Source: Hermodice carunculata
Lineage: Eukaryota > Annelida > Polychaeta > Eunicida > Amphinomidae
Length of the DNA: 64,000 nt
Direction of reading: 5' to 3'
Assembly (NCBI GenBank): GCA_964020975.1
Contig: CAXHWN010002333.1
Coordinates: forward strand, 62,001 to 126,000
Shown here: positions 11,309 to 24,360 of the stretch, piece by piece
How positions within the stretch are numbered: position 1 is the stretch's first letter
Layout of the letters: each line of letters opens with the position of its first letter
Program-made: the position numbers and the translations under genes
The notes under the pieces: model-generated
Told to the model about the DNA's origin: nothing
Database searches by the model: none
Seen by the model: only the letters and a program-made list of their open reading frames with translations

Positions 11309-11914
11309 ACAAGAGGCCCATGGGCCTGCTGCTGTACTTATATTGGCATTGATGTCCAAGCTACATCCTGCCATTACAAAATCACCTTTTCAACTTCACA
11401 GGCATAGTGAACTAAAAAAATAGGTCAAGGTCATTGATATTTATAAAGTCAAAGTCACTGAAATTATATAAAATTCTAGCTTTGGACATTGTCTATATAT
11501 CCTATAAATTTGCCAAGTATAATCCAATTACTTTTCAAGACACAGAATTTTATACCTTAAAACACATTTTGGCTCATAATTTCCATCAAATTATAGGTGG
11601 CGCCACTAGCATCATTAGCAACTTAGACTTTAACCTCCCACATGATCCAACAAAATTTGGTGATGATCCACCAAAAATTAAAGATACTACGGTGCTCACA
11701 AGATTTTCACACTTTGACCCCTATATTACATAATAATGTAGGTGGAGCCCCCAATATCAAAAGGGTCCTAGATTTTCACACACCCTTTAAGTCCTGAAAG
11801 TTACATTGGGCTAACTGAAAACTGTGGAGGGTATTGCGCTTACGAGCAAAAGTTTACAGATGGGCAGACATGAGCGGTCGCATAAGCTCTGTGACCTTTG
11901 ACCAGCAGAGCTAA
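11309..11914 (+). mobile_element. Family B (Helentron-associated-like) element, near complete
   Basis: The 5' end is caagaggcccatgggcct (palindrome GGCCCATGGGCC). The interior has caaggtcattga, ggtggcgccac and cacactttgacccctatatt blocks that recur in other B copies. The 3' end is a hairpin, agctctg ... cagagct, followed by aaaaa (near 11887-11915). Short internal open stretches are by-products of the repeat. Confidence 0.7.
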
Positions 11915-11915
11915 A

Positions 11916-12379
11916 AAGAAATGCAATATAGGAAGAAAGAATTCTTGATACAACAGCATGTCAAGTGTCAGCAAGCAAACAAGATTTGGTCGTGTAGGGA
12001 GAAACCCTAGCCAATTCTAGACATTTTTTATTGCAACTTTGATTCATTTATGGATCCCTGTTGACACTGGAGCATGGAATGACCACAAAATGGTGGCCTT
12101 ATGGTGCAATACAAGTGTTGACCGACACGAGTGTAAACAACAAATCCTAACGATGTACATATTCAGGCACTTGTAATTAACTGCTGATGACAGATCATGG
12201 CCTGTTGTATGTCTGGTCTATCACAAATATGCACATGCAAGACTGCTATTGTTGCTCATACTTTGCATCATTTCAACTGCAGTGATAGGGCCACACAGGC
12301 ACACACTGTTCAGACTTTCTGGCTTTAGTGGCATCTGAGAGCCTAGCTCTGGACAAAATTTGACTGAGGAACCTACATG
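11916..12379. other. Non-repetitive stretch, nothing recognised
   Basis: No coding exon, RNA gene or clear repeat was recognised. Confidence 0.4.
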
Positions 12380-13020
12380 TAGGATGTGAAATCAAGATGG
12401 CAAATCTATGCATGATAGTTTTGAAGAAATATATTAAATATTTAAATTTTTCAAACCCCCCTATGAGTCATAAACCCAAATTTTACAACTTTAATTTGTG
12501 ATGCACCGGATGTGGCTACACCACAAACCTATGAATTGAACTTGGAATGACACCTCGAGCTACCTACAATAGTTTTGAAGATATTCCATATGTAAACTTT
12601 TCAAGTGTCCCTAATTAGCATAAATTAAAATTCTACAAGTTTTATTTGTGGTTCATTGGATGCGCCTACAGCATAAGCCTACAAATTGAAGTTGGAATGT
12701 CACCTCTACCTGTAAACTTTTGAAGATATTCAAGATTTAAATTTTCATATGGTCCGAATTTTGCATAATTTCCAAAATGCTCCTCCTCTTGATAAATAGG
12801 CAAAACTCTATGCATGGATGCATACTCATACCAAGTTTGGAGTTTCTAGGTATAATAGTGTCCGAAGGAAATGCCAGACAAAGCCCTGGAAAAGAAAGAA
12901 GAAAGAAAGAATTCCAGGAAGAATAGAATGCCTGTGTTGGCATACAGACATAATAAAGAAACCCAACAAATACATAATGTCTGTGTTGGCAATGGCACAC
13001 AGACATAATAATAGGTCACA
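12380..13020 (+). repeat. Family C repeat with short GAAA-rich tail
   Basis: It shares with 31606-34262 the blocks gaagatattcaagattt, ttgcataatttt, ccaagtttggagtttct and tataatagtgtccga, and then a GAAAGAAA-type tract at 12892-12910. After the tail a short direct repeat follows: tgtgttggcatacagacata (12932) recurs as tgtctgtgttggcaatggca-type sequence near 12979. Non-coding. Confidence 0.6.
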
Positions 13021-13757
13021 TTTTATCAAAAAGTATGAACTTCACAGATTTTCCCCCTGATGTATTGGTGGTCAAAAACTCTTGTCTGAAACCTGTCCTG
13101 TTGATGATATGTATGTTTTGGTCTTCAACACAATCCAATCATAAAAATGGTACATGTTTTAACACCACATAAACTATACCTGAATATAAACTTGTGATTT
13201 ATTGGTAAACAACAAAATGCTACTGTGAAATGCCCCTTTATTTAGAATTCTGTACTGCTCCCCTAAGATGGCAAATAGTTGCTTTTTTACTTTTTTTTTC
13301 ATTTTTATTTTTTACAGAGGCAGCCTTTTTCAGTATGAAATACTTTTTTTTTTTCTGTAAATGTGTTTATTTTCAAGTATACAGATTTTTTTCTGAGAGT
13401 TTTGACATTTCAGGCATCTAAATGAAGTCTTGATGAAACTATTGTGCGCTTAGTTCCTGTTAAACCTTTATCAAAATACTGTTTCATTGTCTTTTTATTT
13501 TTTCCATTTAGTGCCATCACCAAAACTGAAAATAAAAATACAGCAAAGTTAAGCAAATTCACAGTACTGCCTCTTCAGCTGCAGTATTGGTCTCACCATG
13601 GCTGTCATTTTTTAGCAGTATGCAGGCCAATTAAATTGATCACAGTCCCATGAACCACTGGAGCAGACTTGTAAAAACTCAATCAAGGTTTGCCTTTTGG
13701 CACATACTTGTCTACATGTGTATATATCTATGTGTACATATGTATACTTATATACAC
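13021..13757. other. T-rich intergenic stretch, nothing recognised
   Basis: Several T-runs (13285-13362). No exon or repeat family was recognised. Confidence 0.4.
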
Positions 13758-13788
<31 letters not shown>

Positions 13789-13856
13789 TGTATGTATGTA
13801 TGTATGTATGTACGTATGTATGTATGTACATGTATGTGTGTATGTATGTATGTATA
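13758..13856. repeat. (TATG)n microsatellite
   Basis: About 24 copies of a 4-bp unit with a few substitutions. It is open in several frames on both strands, which explains the apparent reading frames here. Confidence 0.95.
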
Positions 13857-14180
13857 CAAACAGATATGAACCAAGCATATGTACTTGAAGCATGTTGCCC
13901 ATTCTCTGCTGGCAGCACCAAGTGGCCTGTTTGTATTGAGTGGACCAGCAGTTTGTAGCAGGTAAGTGCTGTATTGACAGTGATGTAACCCTTTGAGACA
14001 TTGTAATCCAGGCTTGGTGGTCAGCTTACACTGTTGTATAACAACTCTATAGGGGCTCTCCAGGGATAACTTCTTACATGGACATGAACATCTATTCTTT
14101 GTAAAATCCCTACTTAAAGTTTTTATAATTCAATTGCTACAATATAAATGTACCCAGGTTGAAGTAGCATTCATATATTA

Positions 14181-14190
14181 ACATACATAC

Positions 14191-14264
<74 letters not shown>
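14181..14264. repeat. Compound (ACAT)n-(ATATAC)n-(TA)n microsatellite
   Basis: Three adjacent simple-repeat tracts change unit from 4 to 6 to 2 bp, which suggests stepwise expansion of related motifs. Confidence 0.95.
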
Positions 14265-14267
<3 letters not shown>

Positions 14268-16342
14268 CTAAGTTAGATGTGGATCAACAGGTAGTGGGCA
14301 TACAGTCATATACAGGAAATGGGTGACCCAGCAACTAAACGAGTCCTAGTCACACATTGTTTTCAGGGTGTGATGTTTTAACAGCCCGGAACCAGCCGTA
14401 CTTTTGTATAATGATGATCAGAATGTCTTGGCAAGCAATCCCTATCACTGCATTCCTCGCAGTTGGTGACAAGCAAAATAAGCATCAACTCACTATGATT
14501 TTAAAGGCAACTATTTCAGCATATATGTGACTGTCAGGGTCTTCACATCAAAGCTTCCCTAAAAAATCAAGGTTTGGACACATGTTGACATGTTCCGTAA
14601 CTTAAGAAGTTAATATTTTAAAATTGTTCTATCCAAAATGACAGAAAATGATTAAAATTTCACCAAAATTTGAGTATGGGATTAAATCGGATAAACTCGT
14701 GCTCTTTTGAAACTCTGTTTCCAGTGGCTGTCATAATCAGTTCATCTAAATCACACATTTTTAAACACCCCCTTAAATTTGCAGAGACATATGTAAATCT
14801 CTTCTTTTAACGAGGAGATTTTGGACAATTGTCAAATTATAAAGCTGTCTCCTATCATTTGATCTAAACTAAAATGGAAACATCGTGTATGTTTCACTGT
14901 ATAATCATTTATTTACCTAATGGATGAATGAAATAATCCCATTTTTTCCACCAGGAGCACCATTTGGAAATACTTCAGTGCATTTCTTTTAACCCATTGC
15001 AGCAGTATCAAGACAAACAAGTTCAGGTATAGCACTCATGGCCTCTGCTGTGTGGAAAGATGTAAAGAAAAAACATTTCTGTACACTCTACTCAACATTG
15101 AATCTAAATAACTCAAAGAAAAAAAAAAGGAAAAACTTTTCATCATGCTCCTCCTAAAACAAAAACAAAAACAAAAAAACATGGGAACCTCAATCAAATA
15201 CTGCCACTTTGTGAACTAGAAATCATTATTTGGGATCCTGAATGATTGCCAGTATATTAAATACAAGAAGTCCTAATGAAAACATTGCCATTAAATGCAA
15301 GAAAGGCTGTGTTTGCAAGCATCAACTTTACCAAGAACTAATTCATCCTTATGTTGTGTTTTGTGATTTAACTTGAGTATCAAACTATCTGTTGATTGGA
15401 TTCTTCAGATGAATAATTAATCAGCTCTTGATATACTATGTGCTCTATCAAGATTTTAAAAATTATGAAATTTGGAGTCATTCACACATTTGTGTACTTG
15501 GTAAATCATAAAATGTGTCCTTTTATAAAAGATTTTCTCTTTAAATCTGGAATTTATGGCTATTACTAAAAGCAACTACAGCAATGAGTGGGTCACTATA
15601 AGGGCCACACAGGCATCATATTTCAACTACTGGATTATTATAGCCATGTGACTTTACCTTGAGGTCAAGAATACCTAATTGCCATCTGAAGTGAAGCACT
15701 AACAAACTAAATATCCTGAGCTGTTTGGACTTCTGTCAAATCATTGTTGACTTTTTGCACGGAAACCAACTTTGTTCAAATGATGCAAAACTGACCTTGA
15801 GGTCACAGTCACCCATAATCAATCCCAGGCAAGATTCCACCTCGATACACATTGCAACAAAAGTTGAAAGAAATTGGAGAATTATTTCAAAATGTACATT
15901 CTAAAAACATGATATGAACAAAGAGACAACTTGATAACTATAAGCTATCCACACCTCTCAGACAAAGCCTTACAGAGTAACATACGATATTGATATTTCC
16001 TTACTTCAATTGGAAAGGCTGCAAGGTCACAATTAGTTGCAAAATGGACAGGAACACATTGAGTATCAGTTTGATTCCAGGTGTTCTGTTGGGAATGTTA
16101 CTTTAGTTTCATTTTGAACACAATTTCAGGATCCTACCATTACCAAAATTGCATGATATAACTATCAAAAAAAAAAAAAAAAAAAAAAAAACTATCAGAC
16201 CATTGTGCTGCTACTGGGTTGACAGTATATATCAATTGTGCTGCCATTAAACCATCCAAGACAGTGCCATGAAACTATTATGTTACCAAGCTTTTATGAG
16301 TCTCGCAATGTGACAATGGAATTGCAATAAATAGTGTGCAGC
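14265..16342. other. Non-repetitive stretch of 2 kb with no gene
   Basis: AT-rich DNA with a 25-base A run at 16167-16191 bracketed by ctatc on both sides. Scattered caaggtca-type phrases near 15660 and 15795 hint at very old family B material. No open frame or splice-flanked exon could be supported. Confidence 0.45.
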
Positions 16343-17877
16343 AACAAGGTGCCTGTGGGCCAAATGCTCTGCTGACATATTTACTGCGGTACATGATCAC
16401 CATCACCAAAAATTTATGTCCTGAAATGAATCCCCTCCATGACCCTGAGAAATTAGTCAAGGTCAAAACCGATATGCTGCAACATTAAACATCAACATGA
16501 ACACACATTTGTGATAGAGTTGGTGTAATTTCCCTTATTCTTTAACGACATATTGAAGTTAGTGTCCTTTTCTTAAGTGCTTTATGACTTCGAAAAATAG
16601 GTCAAGGTGACTGGACACACAATGTATACAACAAAATTTTACCATTGGACTAATGCATATTTGGTGTACATTTTGGAATGCCATCTTAATTTGAAATCAA
16701 AATAATGTATTTAATCTTCTTTTAGTACCTATGATGCTAGTTCCACTGAATGCCACCAGTAGCCCCATGTGATGCCACACGTCATAGACTTTAGTCTGTA
16801 CAATATTCCCATAATGGTTTATTGACACATGTGCCCAATTTCAGACATAATGAGCATAACACAAACATCATATCTGAAATGTATTCCAAGACCTTGAGAA
16901 AGTAGGTCAAGGTCACCCATATTATGCAACATCAAACTTCTATATAATATGATACACATTTATGGTTTATTTGATACTGCTAACCTTTTTATTTTGCATG
17001 ATGTAAAATTTATCTTTCTTTACTACATCCTAATGACCTTGATAAATAGAAACATGAAGTCAATGTCATTCAAAATTGACAAAATTTGACCATTGGCCCA
17101 AAGCATATTCGGTCTAAACTTAGAAGCTGTATCTCAATTCATAATCAAAATGATTAATTTAATGTACTTTTTCTCACTGTAATGTTAGTTCCACTTCATA
17201 CCATCAGTGACAGGACCATGACTGCAAGTCATAGACTTCTGTCAGTAGGATGCCTCTGTAATAGTAGGTTGATACATATGTACAATTAAGTTCAAGTGTA
17301 ATGAGTATAACAAAAAATAATTTCTGAAATGTGTACCTCCATAACCTTGAGAAAGTAGGTCAAGGTCATCCATATCATGCAACATACAACTTCTACATGT
17401 ATATGATACACATTTGTGGTATACTTGGTATCATTAACCTTATTCTTTCTCAACATATTGAATTTAATGTATTTCCCAACACATTTTGGTCTGTATTTTT
17501 TGCAACACTATAGGTGGTGCCAACAAATTCCACCCTGTTTTTGTCTTTTCGCCTCATTGACAGATACCCTACCAAGTTTTGTGATGATTCATAAAAACAG
17601 CATTCTAAATACTTTCACATTTTGGCCTAAATATCACATAATGCTATATGTGGCACCACCAACATCAAACTAGACCTAGATTTTCATACACTTGACAAGT
17701 CCTGAAAGTTACATGGAGCTGTCTTAAAAACTGTGGAGTGTATTACACTCACCAGCAAAAGTTTATAGACAGACGGACTGATGGATGGGCAGATGCACGT
17801 ATGGAAGGACAGAAGGATGAATGGACAGGTATGAATGATAGCATGGGCTCTGCCACCTATGGTCAGCAGAACTGACC
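16343..17877 (+). mobile_element. Family B element, long copy
   Basis: It starts acaaggtgcctgtgggcc, then aaatgctctgctgac. It contains at least three tandem units of about 430-460 bp, recognised by gagaaagtaggtcaaggtca (near 16898 and 17348, with a diverged copy near 16440) and by gttccactgaatgccacc / gttccacttcataccatc (16740, 17190). A tgatggatgggcagatg tail leads to the 3' end, with ctctgccacctatggtcagc as the degenerate terminal hairpin. No protein is encoded. Confidence 0.7.
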
Positions 17878-18054
17878 AGTATGTTAATGTGAACAGGCAT
17901 AGGAGGTAGAGATCTGCTGACCAGCCTGATAGTGTGAAGAGGAGCAAGAGGAATAGGGAGACGGAGAAGATGAAAACAATTGCAGCACTGGCACACCATG
18001 ACCATGCCAATGCAGATATTCCTGGATCAAATCGCTTGATTACAATGAACACTG

Positions 18055-18271
18055 TATACTGTAAATTGCTTTAATATAGCTGTACTGTTATTTTCACTTA
18101 TTTCACTGATGGCACAAAAACGTGAAAACAAAAACACAGTGAAATAGTATTTTTGACATTGCTTAAATGGGAATTATGTCCAAAACAGTGAAATTAAAAC
18201 TACAGTGAAATGTCAAAAATATAAAAACCACGAAAATTTATACACGTAAAAATTAAGCAATTATCAGCATA
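18055..18271. mobile_element. Short TIR element (MITE), TA-flanked
   Basis: The ends tatactgtaaattgcttta (18055) and, inverted, tatgctgataattgcttaa (18271) match over about 19 bp with four differences. The interior is rich in acagtgaaat and cgtgaaaa phrases. About 217 bp, non-coding. A TA dinucleotide at each end suggests a mariner-like target site, but the superfamily is uncertain. Confidence 0.55.
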
Positions 18272-18963
18272 CAATTATAACTTCGGTTCTTCTCAATTTA
18301 AAACAACTTGCAAATAAAGTAAGCTTTGAAAGCTTAAAGTAACCATCAGTGCCGCCTGTATTTGCAACAAAGTGCCAATGATCAACATTTTGTGGGGGAA
18401 ATATATATATGGGGGTGTGACTGTGATTCCTATGTTTTGTTGTTTTATGTCCAGTCCACAAAATCAGGGCTGTCCAAAATTGCTACAGATTTTCTCAAAT
18501 ATAAGGGTTTCTTATGTAAAGTGGAAAAAATGCTGCAGGTAAAGAAAATTTTGCTACAGAGATTTTTCAGCTGGATAGCACTAAAAATGAAAAGTTGGAG
18601 GAGCAATTTTATCCACAGGAGTGAATAGGGTTTATTCAAAATTTTAGCTTACACACATCAACAAACTGGTGTTTAAATGAAGCAAGTTTACATGCAGATC
18701 TACTTGAACGGCGTCCATTTGCAGACATCACTCCCCGTAAACCCTCCACGCTCCACTTGTTGCTCGCCGGTGATCGTGCATGTTCTCCCCTCACCCTTTG
18801 CTCGATGGACTCCTGAATTTACCAATGCCACCCGCTGAGCCCATAACCTGGTCCTGGGGCTATAAAACTTAACTTGACTTGACCAAGAGCATACATGGTA
18901 TCCAGCCTCCTTGGTCTTTGCTTTGACATGTAGCTTTTTTTTGTTTTGTTTTGTTTTATAGGC

Positions 18964-18965
<2 letters not shown>
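18272..18965. other. Non-repetitive stretch, nothing recognised
   Basis: It contains a moderately GC-rich patch (18705-18905) but no supported exon. Confidence 0.35.

Positions 18966-19008
<43 letters not shown>
18966..19008. repeat. (TA)n microsatellite
   Basis: About 21 TA units lie directly against the first copy of the 228-bp duplication. Confidence 0.95.
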
Positions 19009-19400
<392 letters not shown>

Positions 19401-19429
19401 CCAAAAATAGGAGGACAACTTTGTACCAG

Positions 19430-20000
19430 TCCAGGGTGACACTCACAAAGCCCCACTCTTATACTCCCGCCCAAAACCTGGCCGGTGCCGTATCGCAGCA
19501 ACTTCTCAGCATCCTTCGACAGCAATGACCCTTCCCGTTTGTGTTTCCCAAACAGCTTTTCAATTTTGCTTTCCCCACTAAGAGCTTCAGTTTGTCTCAA
19601 GACGCAACGCGTGACCACAGAGTAAATTACCTACCCGAACAATTTTCAGCGGTTGTCCATAATCTACCCCGCCATGCAGCCGAAATCCCCACGGTGTATG
19701 AGGATTGTCTCGCACTATCTGTGCTTTCAGTACATCTATCTCCGCCATTTCTACCTCCGTCAGTCAATCTTTGCCCCGAATGCAAGTTGTGGGCGAGTCT
19801 ACTGTGGCAGCGGGGTAACCGTGGCGGTGCAGCACACCAAGATGAACAGTTGGGCCGATGCCAGGCGAGATCCCTCCCTACACTCATACAGGTTAATCTG
19901 GGATGCTTCAACGCACGGACGTGTCGGGTCTTGGTCTGTGCCGGTAAAAGTTCACAGCTGCACAGGCCAGTGTGGGCTATAAGCCTCCTGGTGATATGAA
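19430..20000. other. GC-richer, CpG-containing segment; possible promoter or exon
   Basis: This is one of the few GC-richer, CpG-rich stretches in the window that is not an element. It contains copy 2 of the 228-bp duplication (19505-19732). A 152-codon open stretch runs at 19541-19999 on the plus strand, and open stretches of comparable length exist on the minus strand, so neither is favoured. No conserved domain was recognised. It could be a first-exon/promoter region of an unseen gene, or chance. Confidence 0.3.
19505..19732. repeat. 228-bp exact duplication, copy 2
   Basis: Identical to 19009-19236, offset 496 bp. This copy is embedded in continuous non-repetitive sequence and is probably the authentic locus. 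Confidence 0.85.
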
Positions 20001-20010
20001 AATCTCTCAT

Positions 20011-21275
20011 TGTGAGCGCAGAGGTTTCTTCTTAATAAGTTATCCATGTTTAATGAGTTTGTCGTTTTATATTTTCTGAGCGGTGTTTTGTGTCGGTGTT
20101 ACTGCGGGAACATGACACTGCGACAGTAACACTTAATCTATTTTCAGTCTTGTCAGTAGTCGAGAGCTTATAGCAATAACCATGGCCAAGGGTACACGTT
20201 TCTATGTTTTTATTGGCAAAACCTACTCACATGTGCTTTAAATTTAAAAAGGCCTAAATGTAAAATGATAAATGAAAACTACACATATCATAGAAGTGAG
20301 TAAAATAAAACGCCATTAGACACAGAGCCAGATAAAAATAAAGAAATAAAAACAAACATAAAACAGATGAGAAAATACAAGAAGATTGGTGATAAAACCT
20401 GGGCACATGTCCAGGAAACTCGCTAATGAAAAATGGTAAATGTTGGTAAGATGTGTGTTTGGCAGGACCATAACTTGTCGGCTAAACGATAAACAGGATT
20501 GATAAGTATTGCCAAAGAACGCTGCTTTTCCCGCACCATTCTCACTGTTTTCATCAAGTGCCTCTTTGCCGTTTTCTCCACCATGTCTTGCCTGTAGATT
20601 TTCTTCATAATTATTTCTTCGTCAAAATTTACCCTTACACTTTGTTCTTAATTGTTCCGTTTGTAGGCAATAACCCATGTGACACAGTACGTGGGAGATC
20701 GGATTTTGCCTTAATTGCTTTGTTTTATAAAATTCAGGAAAAGCACTCTTAGTCCTAAAATGTGAGCAGGTCGAAGGACTGCTGGGCTATGACTTTTACT
20801 ATCGATTATATTTTTACATGTATCGTGAGGAAAACTGATGAGACATGTATATTAATTTCCCGCCACAACTGCATACCTAATTGCCTAGTCTCGCTTGGCG
20901 AAATATGGCGAGATACGGGTCGGTACCTGTGCGGACAAGCCGGGTATTACTAATATTTTGGAAATAACAAATATTTCACACAGGCAGATGGAAACTTGTC
21001 TTATGTATGGCTCGGGAAGTAGTAGATGAATACCAGTTCTGCATTTGTGAACTTAAATTTCACCCTCCCCCCCCCCCCCCCCCCCCCCCCGCTGATTTTG
21101 TGAGAAATGAGCATATGGCCTTGTCTGTGACAGTGATGTGACCCGCACGTCCCCGTGATCGCCTAGAGTCAAACCCGTGCTTTGTGGCGGGAAATTAATA
21201 TGCATACGGCGTGTTGAGACAGGGATGAGGAGGGATGGAGGGAGGCTGCCTTGATAAACATCATGTGAAAGAAGG
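20011..21275. other. Non-repetitive stretch with a poly-C tract
   Basis: No gene was recognised. A 24-base C run sits at 21067-21090. The area around 21120-21210 is again CpG-containing. Confidence 0.4.
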
Positions 21276-22070
21276 GGCCCTATGATGTGTGATATTAGCC
21301 AAAATTATACCCCTGATATGTAAAATTCAATTCTGCAGATATATAAAAATCAGACCTTGATATGTGACATTAAACTACCAAATATACAAGGTATAGTAAA
21401 AAACGTTAAACCTGCTTTCAAAGATCATCTTCAGAAATGACTGTGGTATCTCTGTCTTAGTGACAAATTGGTCTTTCAAGGAAGTTAGTCTTACATACAA
21501 AGACGGACAGTAATGGATATTACACTGGTGCAATTAATAAGGGCAGCCATGGATCGCAAGCAATGGGCTGCTGTTGTGTTACGTAACCTTTTGGAGGGTG
21601 GAACTCAGAGACAGAAAGGGAGAGTTTCACTTTGATATACATCGGAGTGGTTTTTCAGGACTTCGACCACTGTAAATCACTGTTCAGGAATCTGGACTTA
21701 ACATTTTCATTGATTTGTATCGATAACAAAATAATACATTGTGTGTCCCCACTCGAGACAAGTTCCCACTTTATATCAGTATAGTCATAAATTGAGCTAG
21801 GATCATTTAGAGTGACAAGTCGGGCACTTGCGCTTTTTTTAATTCAGTGCCATGGGGGTGATCATTTTATACGTGTTATGCAAAGTTTTATTCATGATAT
21901 ATGATATTTTGAAATAAATATGTGATATAATAATTTGGTAACTGTGAAGTATGTTTTGTGTCCACAGAACGGCCGGGTGTGATATGCACCAAAAAGGGGG
22001 GAGTGATATGTGACATTCAAAAGTAAATACCCTCTCATGTGATATATAAAAACGCTATAAAGGGCCTCAT
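21276..22070. mobile_element. Possible TIR element with GGCCCT ends
   Basis: The left end ggggccctatgatgtgtgat and the inverted right end gaggccctttatagcg share GGCCCTwT. Both subterminal regions are rich in the phrase tgatatgtgacatt or tgatatataaaa. About 790 bp, non-coding. The terminal match is short, so this is tentative. Confidence 0.3.
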
Positions 22071-22507
22071 AATTGTTTCGCATGTGTTGTCACAGGGTCT
22101 CAAGTTTGTGTTCATCGGATAGCCAGATGATTAATGTTCTCCCTACGCCCCATTTGAATAAAATGGTGTGCTGGGAAGGGGATGCATATGTGGAGATAAG
22201 GTATTGGTATGGCCCAAAGGTTGAGACAGGCCTATGTGCCGCAGATTTACTCTACGGGCTATTCGACAAAACAAATCGATTGATGAGGATGTATACAAAA
22301 AAATACGTCCGCGGTGAACTGAAAATCAATACATATAGATATAGGCCTACTTCACAAAATGAAAGAAATTAAAAATATGAAAATTTAGATATGAATACAT
22401 GTACATAGATACATGTTGTATTTGCCGGGATGGCCCAAAACGTCCAAAAATATTTTTTTAAATAGGTCTTATTAGGCCATAAGTCAGTAGATATATAATA
22501 AATACGT
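22071..22507. other. Non-repetitive stretch, nothing firm
   Basis: A 99-codon open stretch (22073-22372) has no recognisable domain and no splice or promoter context. It is not called a gene. Confidence 0.3.
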
Positions 22508-22556
22508 AGACAGAAAGACAGACAGACAGACAGACAAATAGGTAGATAGATAGATC

Positions 22557-22655
<99 letters not shown>
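22508..22655. repeat. (GACA)n-(GATA)n compound microsatellite
   Basis: A short GACA tract passes into about 28 near-perfect GATA units. Confidence 0.97.
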
Positions 22656-22898
22656 GTCATCAACTATATAGTATATCTTTGTTGCAATACAACAGATAAA
22701 GAAATCCACGCCCTGCATCACAAACATCAAACACCGAAAGCATACCGTGTTCTCAGACATGCTTATAACACAGGTAGGCCTATATAGACCATCCTCCGAT
22801 GCTGTTGCCTTAATGCCAAATTTTTTATTAGGCAGTGAGTTCCATTCCTTGATGCCTTTCAGATGAAATATATGTTTGGCTGGCTATGTGCTCTTGGA

Positions 22899-22940
<42 letters not shown>

Positions 22941-23959
22941 CTTCAGCAATGGGGGCTCCATATATATATATAAAAAGACAGACTTAGGCAGATCGCAGAC
23001 TTAAGGAGACCAAACACTGCCCCCCCCCCCCCAAGTCTGGTCCTCGCGATGCTCAATATATATTCATTTATATAAGGCCACCCTAATACTGAAAAATATG
23101 CTTACATACTATGATATCTGATACTCAGATGATGGGACACAAAAATGTTTGTTTTTAAGTTTATTTGTTAGAATTATACCGATTATACTAGGTACTTGTA
23201 TGGTCCCCCTTATACTGCAATTTAGGTACTGGTCCATCTAATCCTTATCATATATATATATTTATACTATTTATACTTTTAAAGGCTCAATATTCGTGCT
23301 TCATTGTCACCAACCCCACCCTCACCCCCTCCCCATGAATTCACGGCACAATGACACGGAATAGCATTATTTTGATACCAGCATGTGAAATAAGCTCATC
23401 TATGTGGTATCGAGGGAAAACACACCTTACATTTTCTTCACAACGTACAGTTCCATTTAATATTTTGGCTAAAAGCTTAATTGGTTTGTAAAAACTCATC
23501 ATAATTATGATATTTAACTGAAATATACCCGATATAAGTCATGCATTGTCAACCCGACTGACAACATTTAGAATCTGTCTTTGTCTTCCATTTTTGGGCA
23601 AAATCTTTTAAAATCCTCTCGGTAGCTGCCAAACAATTTGCTTTGAAATTGCATACGGTCACTTCTGGGGACCCCAGACTGACCTTAATGCTGCACCTTT
23701 TTTTCCGTCCCCCCCCCCCCCCTTCATTTTACGGGGTTTTGTGTGTTTTTGTACTTTCGACTTCTACTCCAAGACGGTCACTCACAGTGTTCTCACATTT
23801 TTTACTTCCTCTCCACAATCCTCATCCGGTAGACCAGAGTGGGACTTATTATGGGTTGAATGTCAAGGCTAGCTCAGGATGGGCTTTTCCCACAGCTCTC
23901 TGTTTAACAAATTATCAACATTTGGGAAGATCGGTGAGGGAATATGTTCATATAGGCAA
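22656..23959. other. Intergenic stretch with simple repeats
   Basis: (TA)n at 22900-22939, C runs at 23020-23032 and 23709-23722. Nothing coding was recognised. Confidence 0.45.
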
Positions 23960-24079
23960 CAGTGATGATGGTCTTACAGAAACACGACCTTAATATCTTT
24001 CTGAAGTTCACAGGACCACTTCAATCTGTGCATGCAAGGTCAGCTGAGCACAGGACTGTCATGGTCCTCTTGTTTATGA
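23960..24079 (-). mobile_element. Family A-type 5' end, minus strand
   Basis: Read on the minus strand it starts caagaggaccatgacagtcc, then tgtgctcagctgacc. It continues with the block gaagtggtcctgtgaacttc, also seen at 53520 and 57515. It abuts a C run (24080-24096). Confidence 0.65.
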
Positions 24080-24114
24080 CCCCCCCCCCCCCCCCCTCCC
24101 CTTTTTGGACAAAA

Positions 24115-24360
24115 TATTCAAAAAAAAATCATCTCCAAAACCGCTTAGGTGGTGATTATCTGGATCCCTGTTTTTAAACATTTCATTTCGGGCACTTGTC
24201 GCTTAATGCATGCACGTGCTCGTATTGAGTGCTATGTAAGTTAAAGGGGATTGCAATGGATATTCACATATTTGTCTTCTCCGAAACTGCCATCCATATC
24301 TTTTCAAAGTTGGTTGGGTCTCTAATCAATGTGTTCAAATGGTCACGGTCCATTGATTTT
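24115..24360 (-). mobile_element. Family A fragment, minus strand
   Basis: The inverted blocks gaccgtgaccatttgaaca and tttcggagaagacaaatatg match the family A unit. It ends exactly where the family B hairpin begins. Confidence 0.6.

Noticed and set aside
13612-14001. 129-codon frame rich in Tyr-Ile-His-Thr
   Set aside because: Produced by the (TATG)n microsatellite, open in all frames.
16167-16191. Poly-A run with short flanking repeat considered as a SINE or processed-gene tail
   Set aside because: No body with promoter boxes or gene homology upstream; the flanking match is only five or six bases.
19541-19999. 152-codon frame considered as a host coding exon
   Set aside because: The opposite strand is open over a comparable length, there is no domain, and part is the exact duplication that may be an assembly artefact.
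22458-22760. 100-codon frame with Leu-Ser-Ile-Tyr repeats
   Set aside because: Produced by the GATA/GACA microsatellite.
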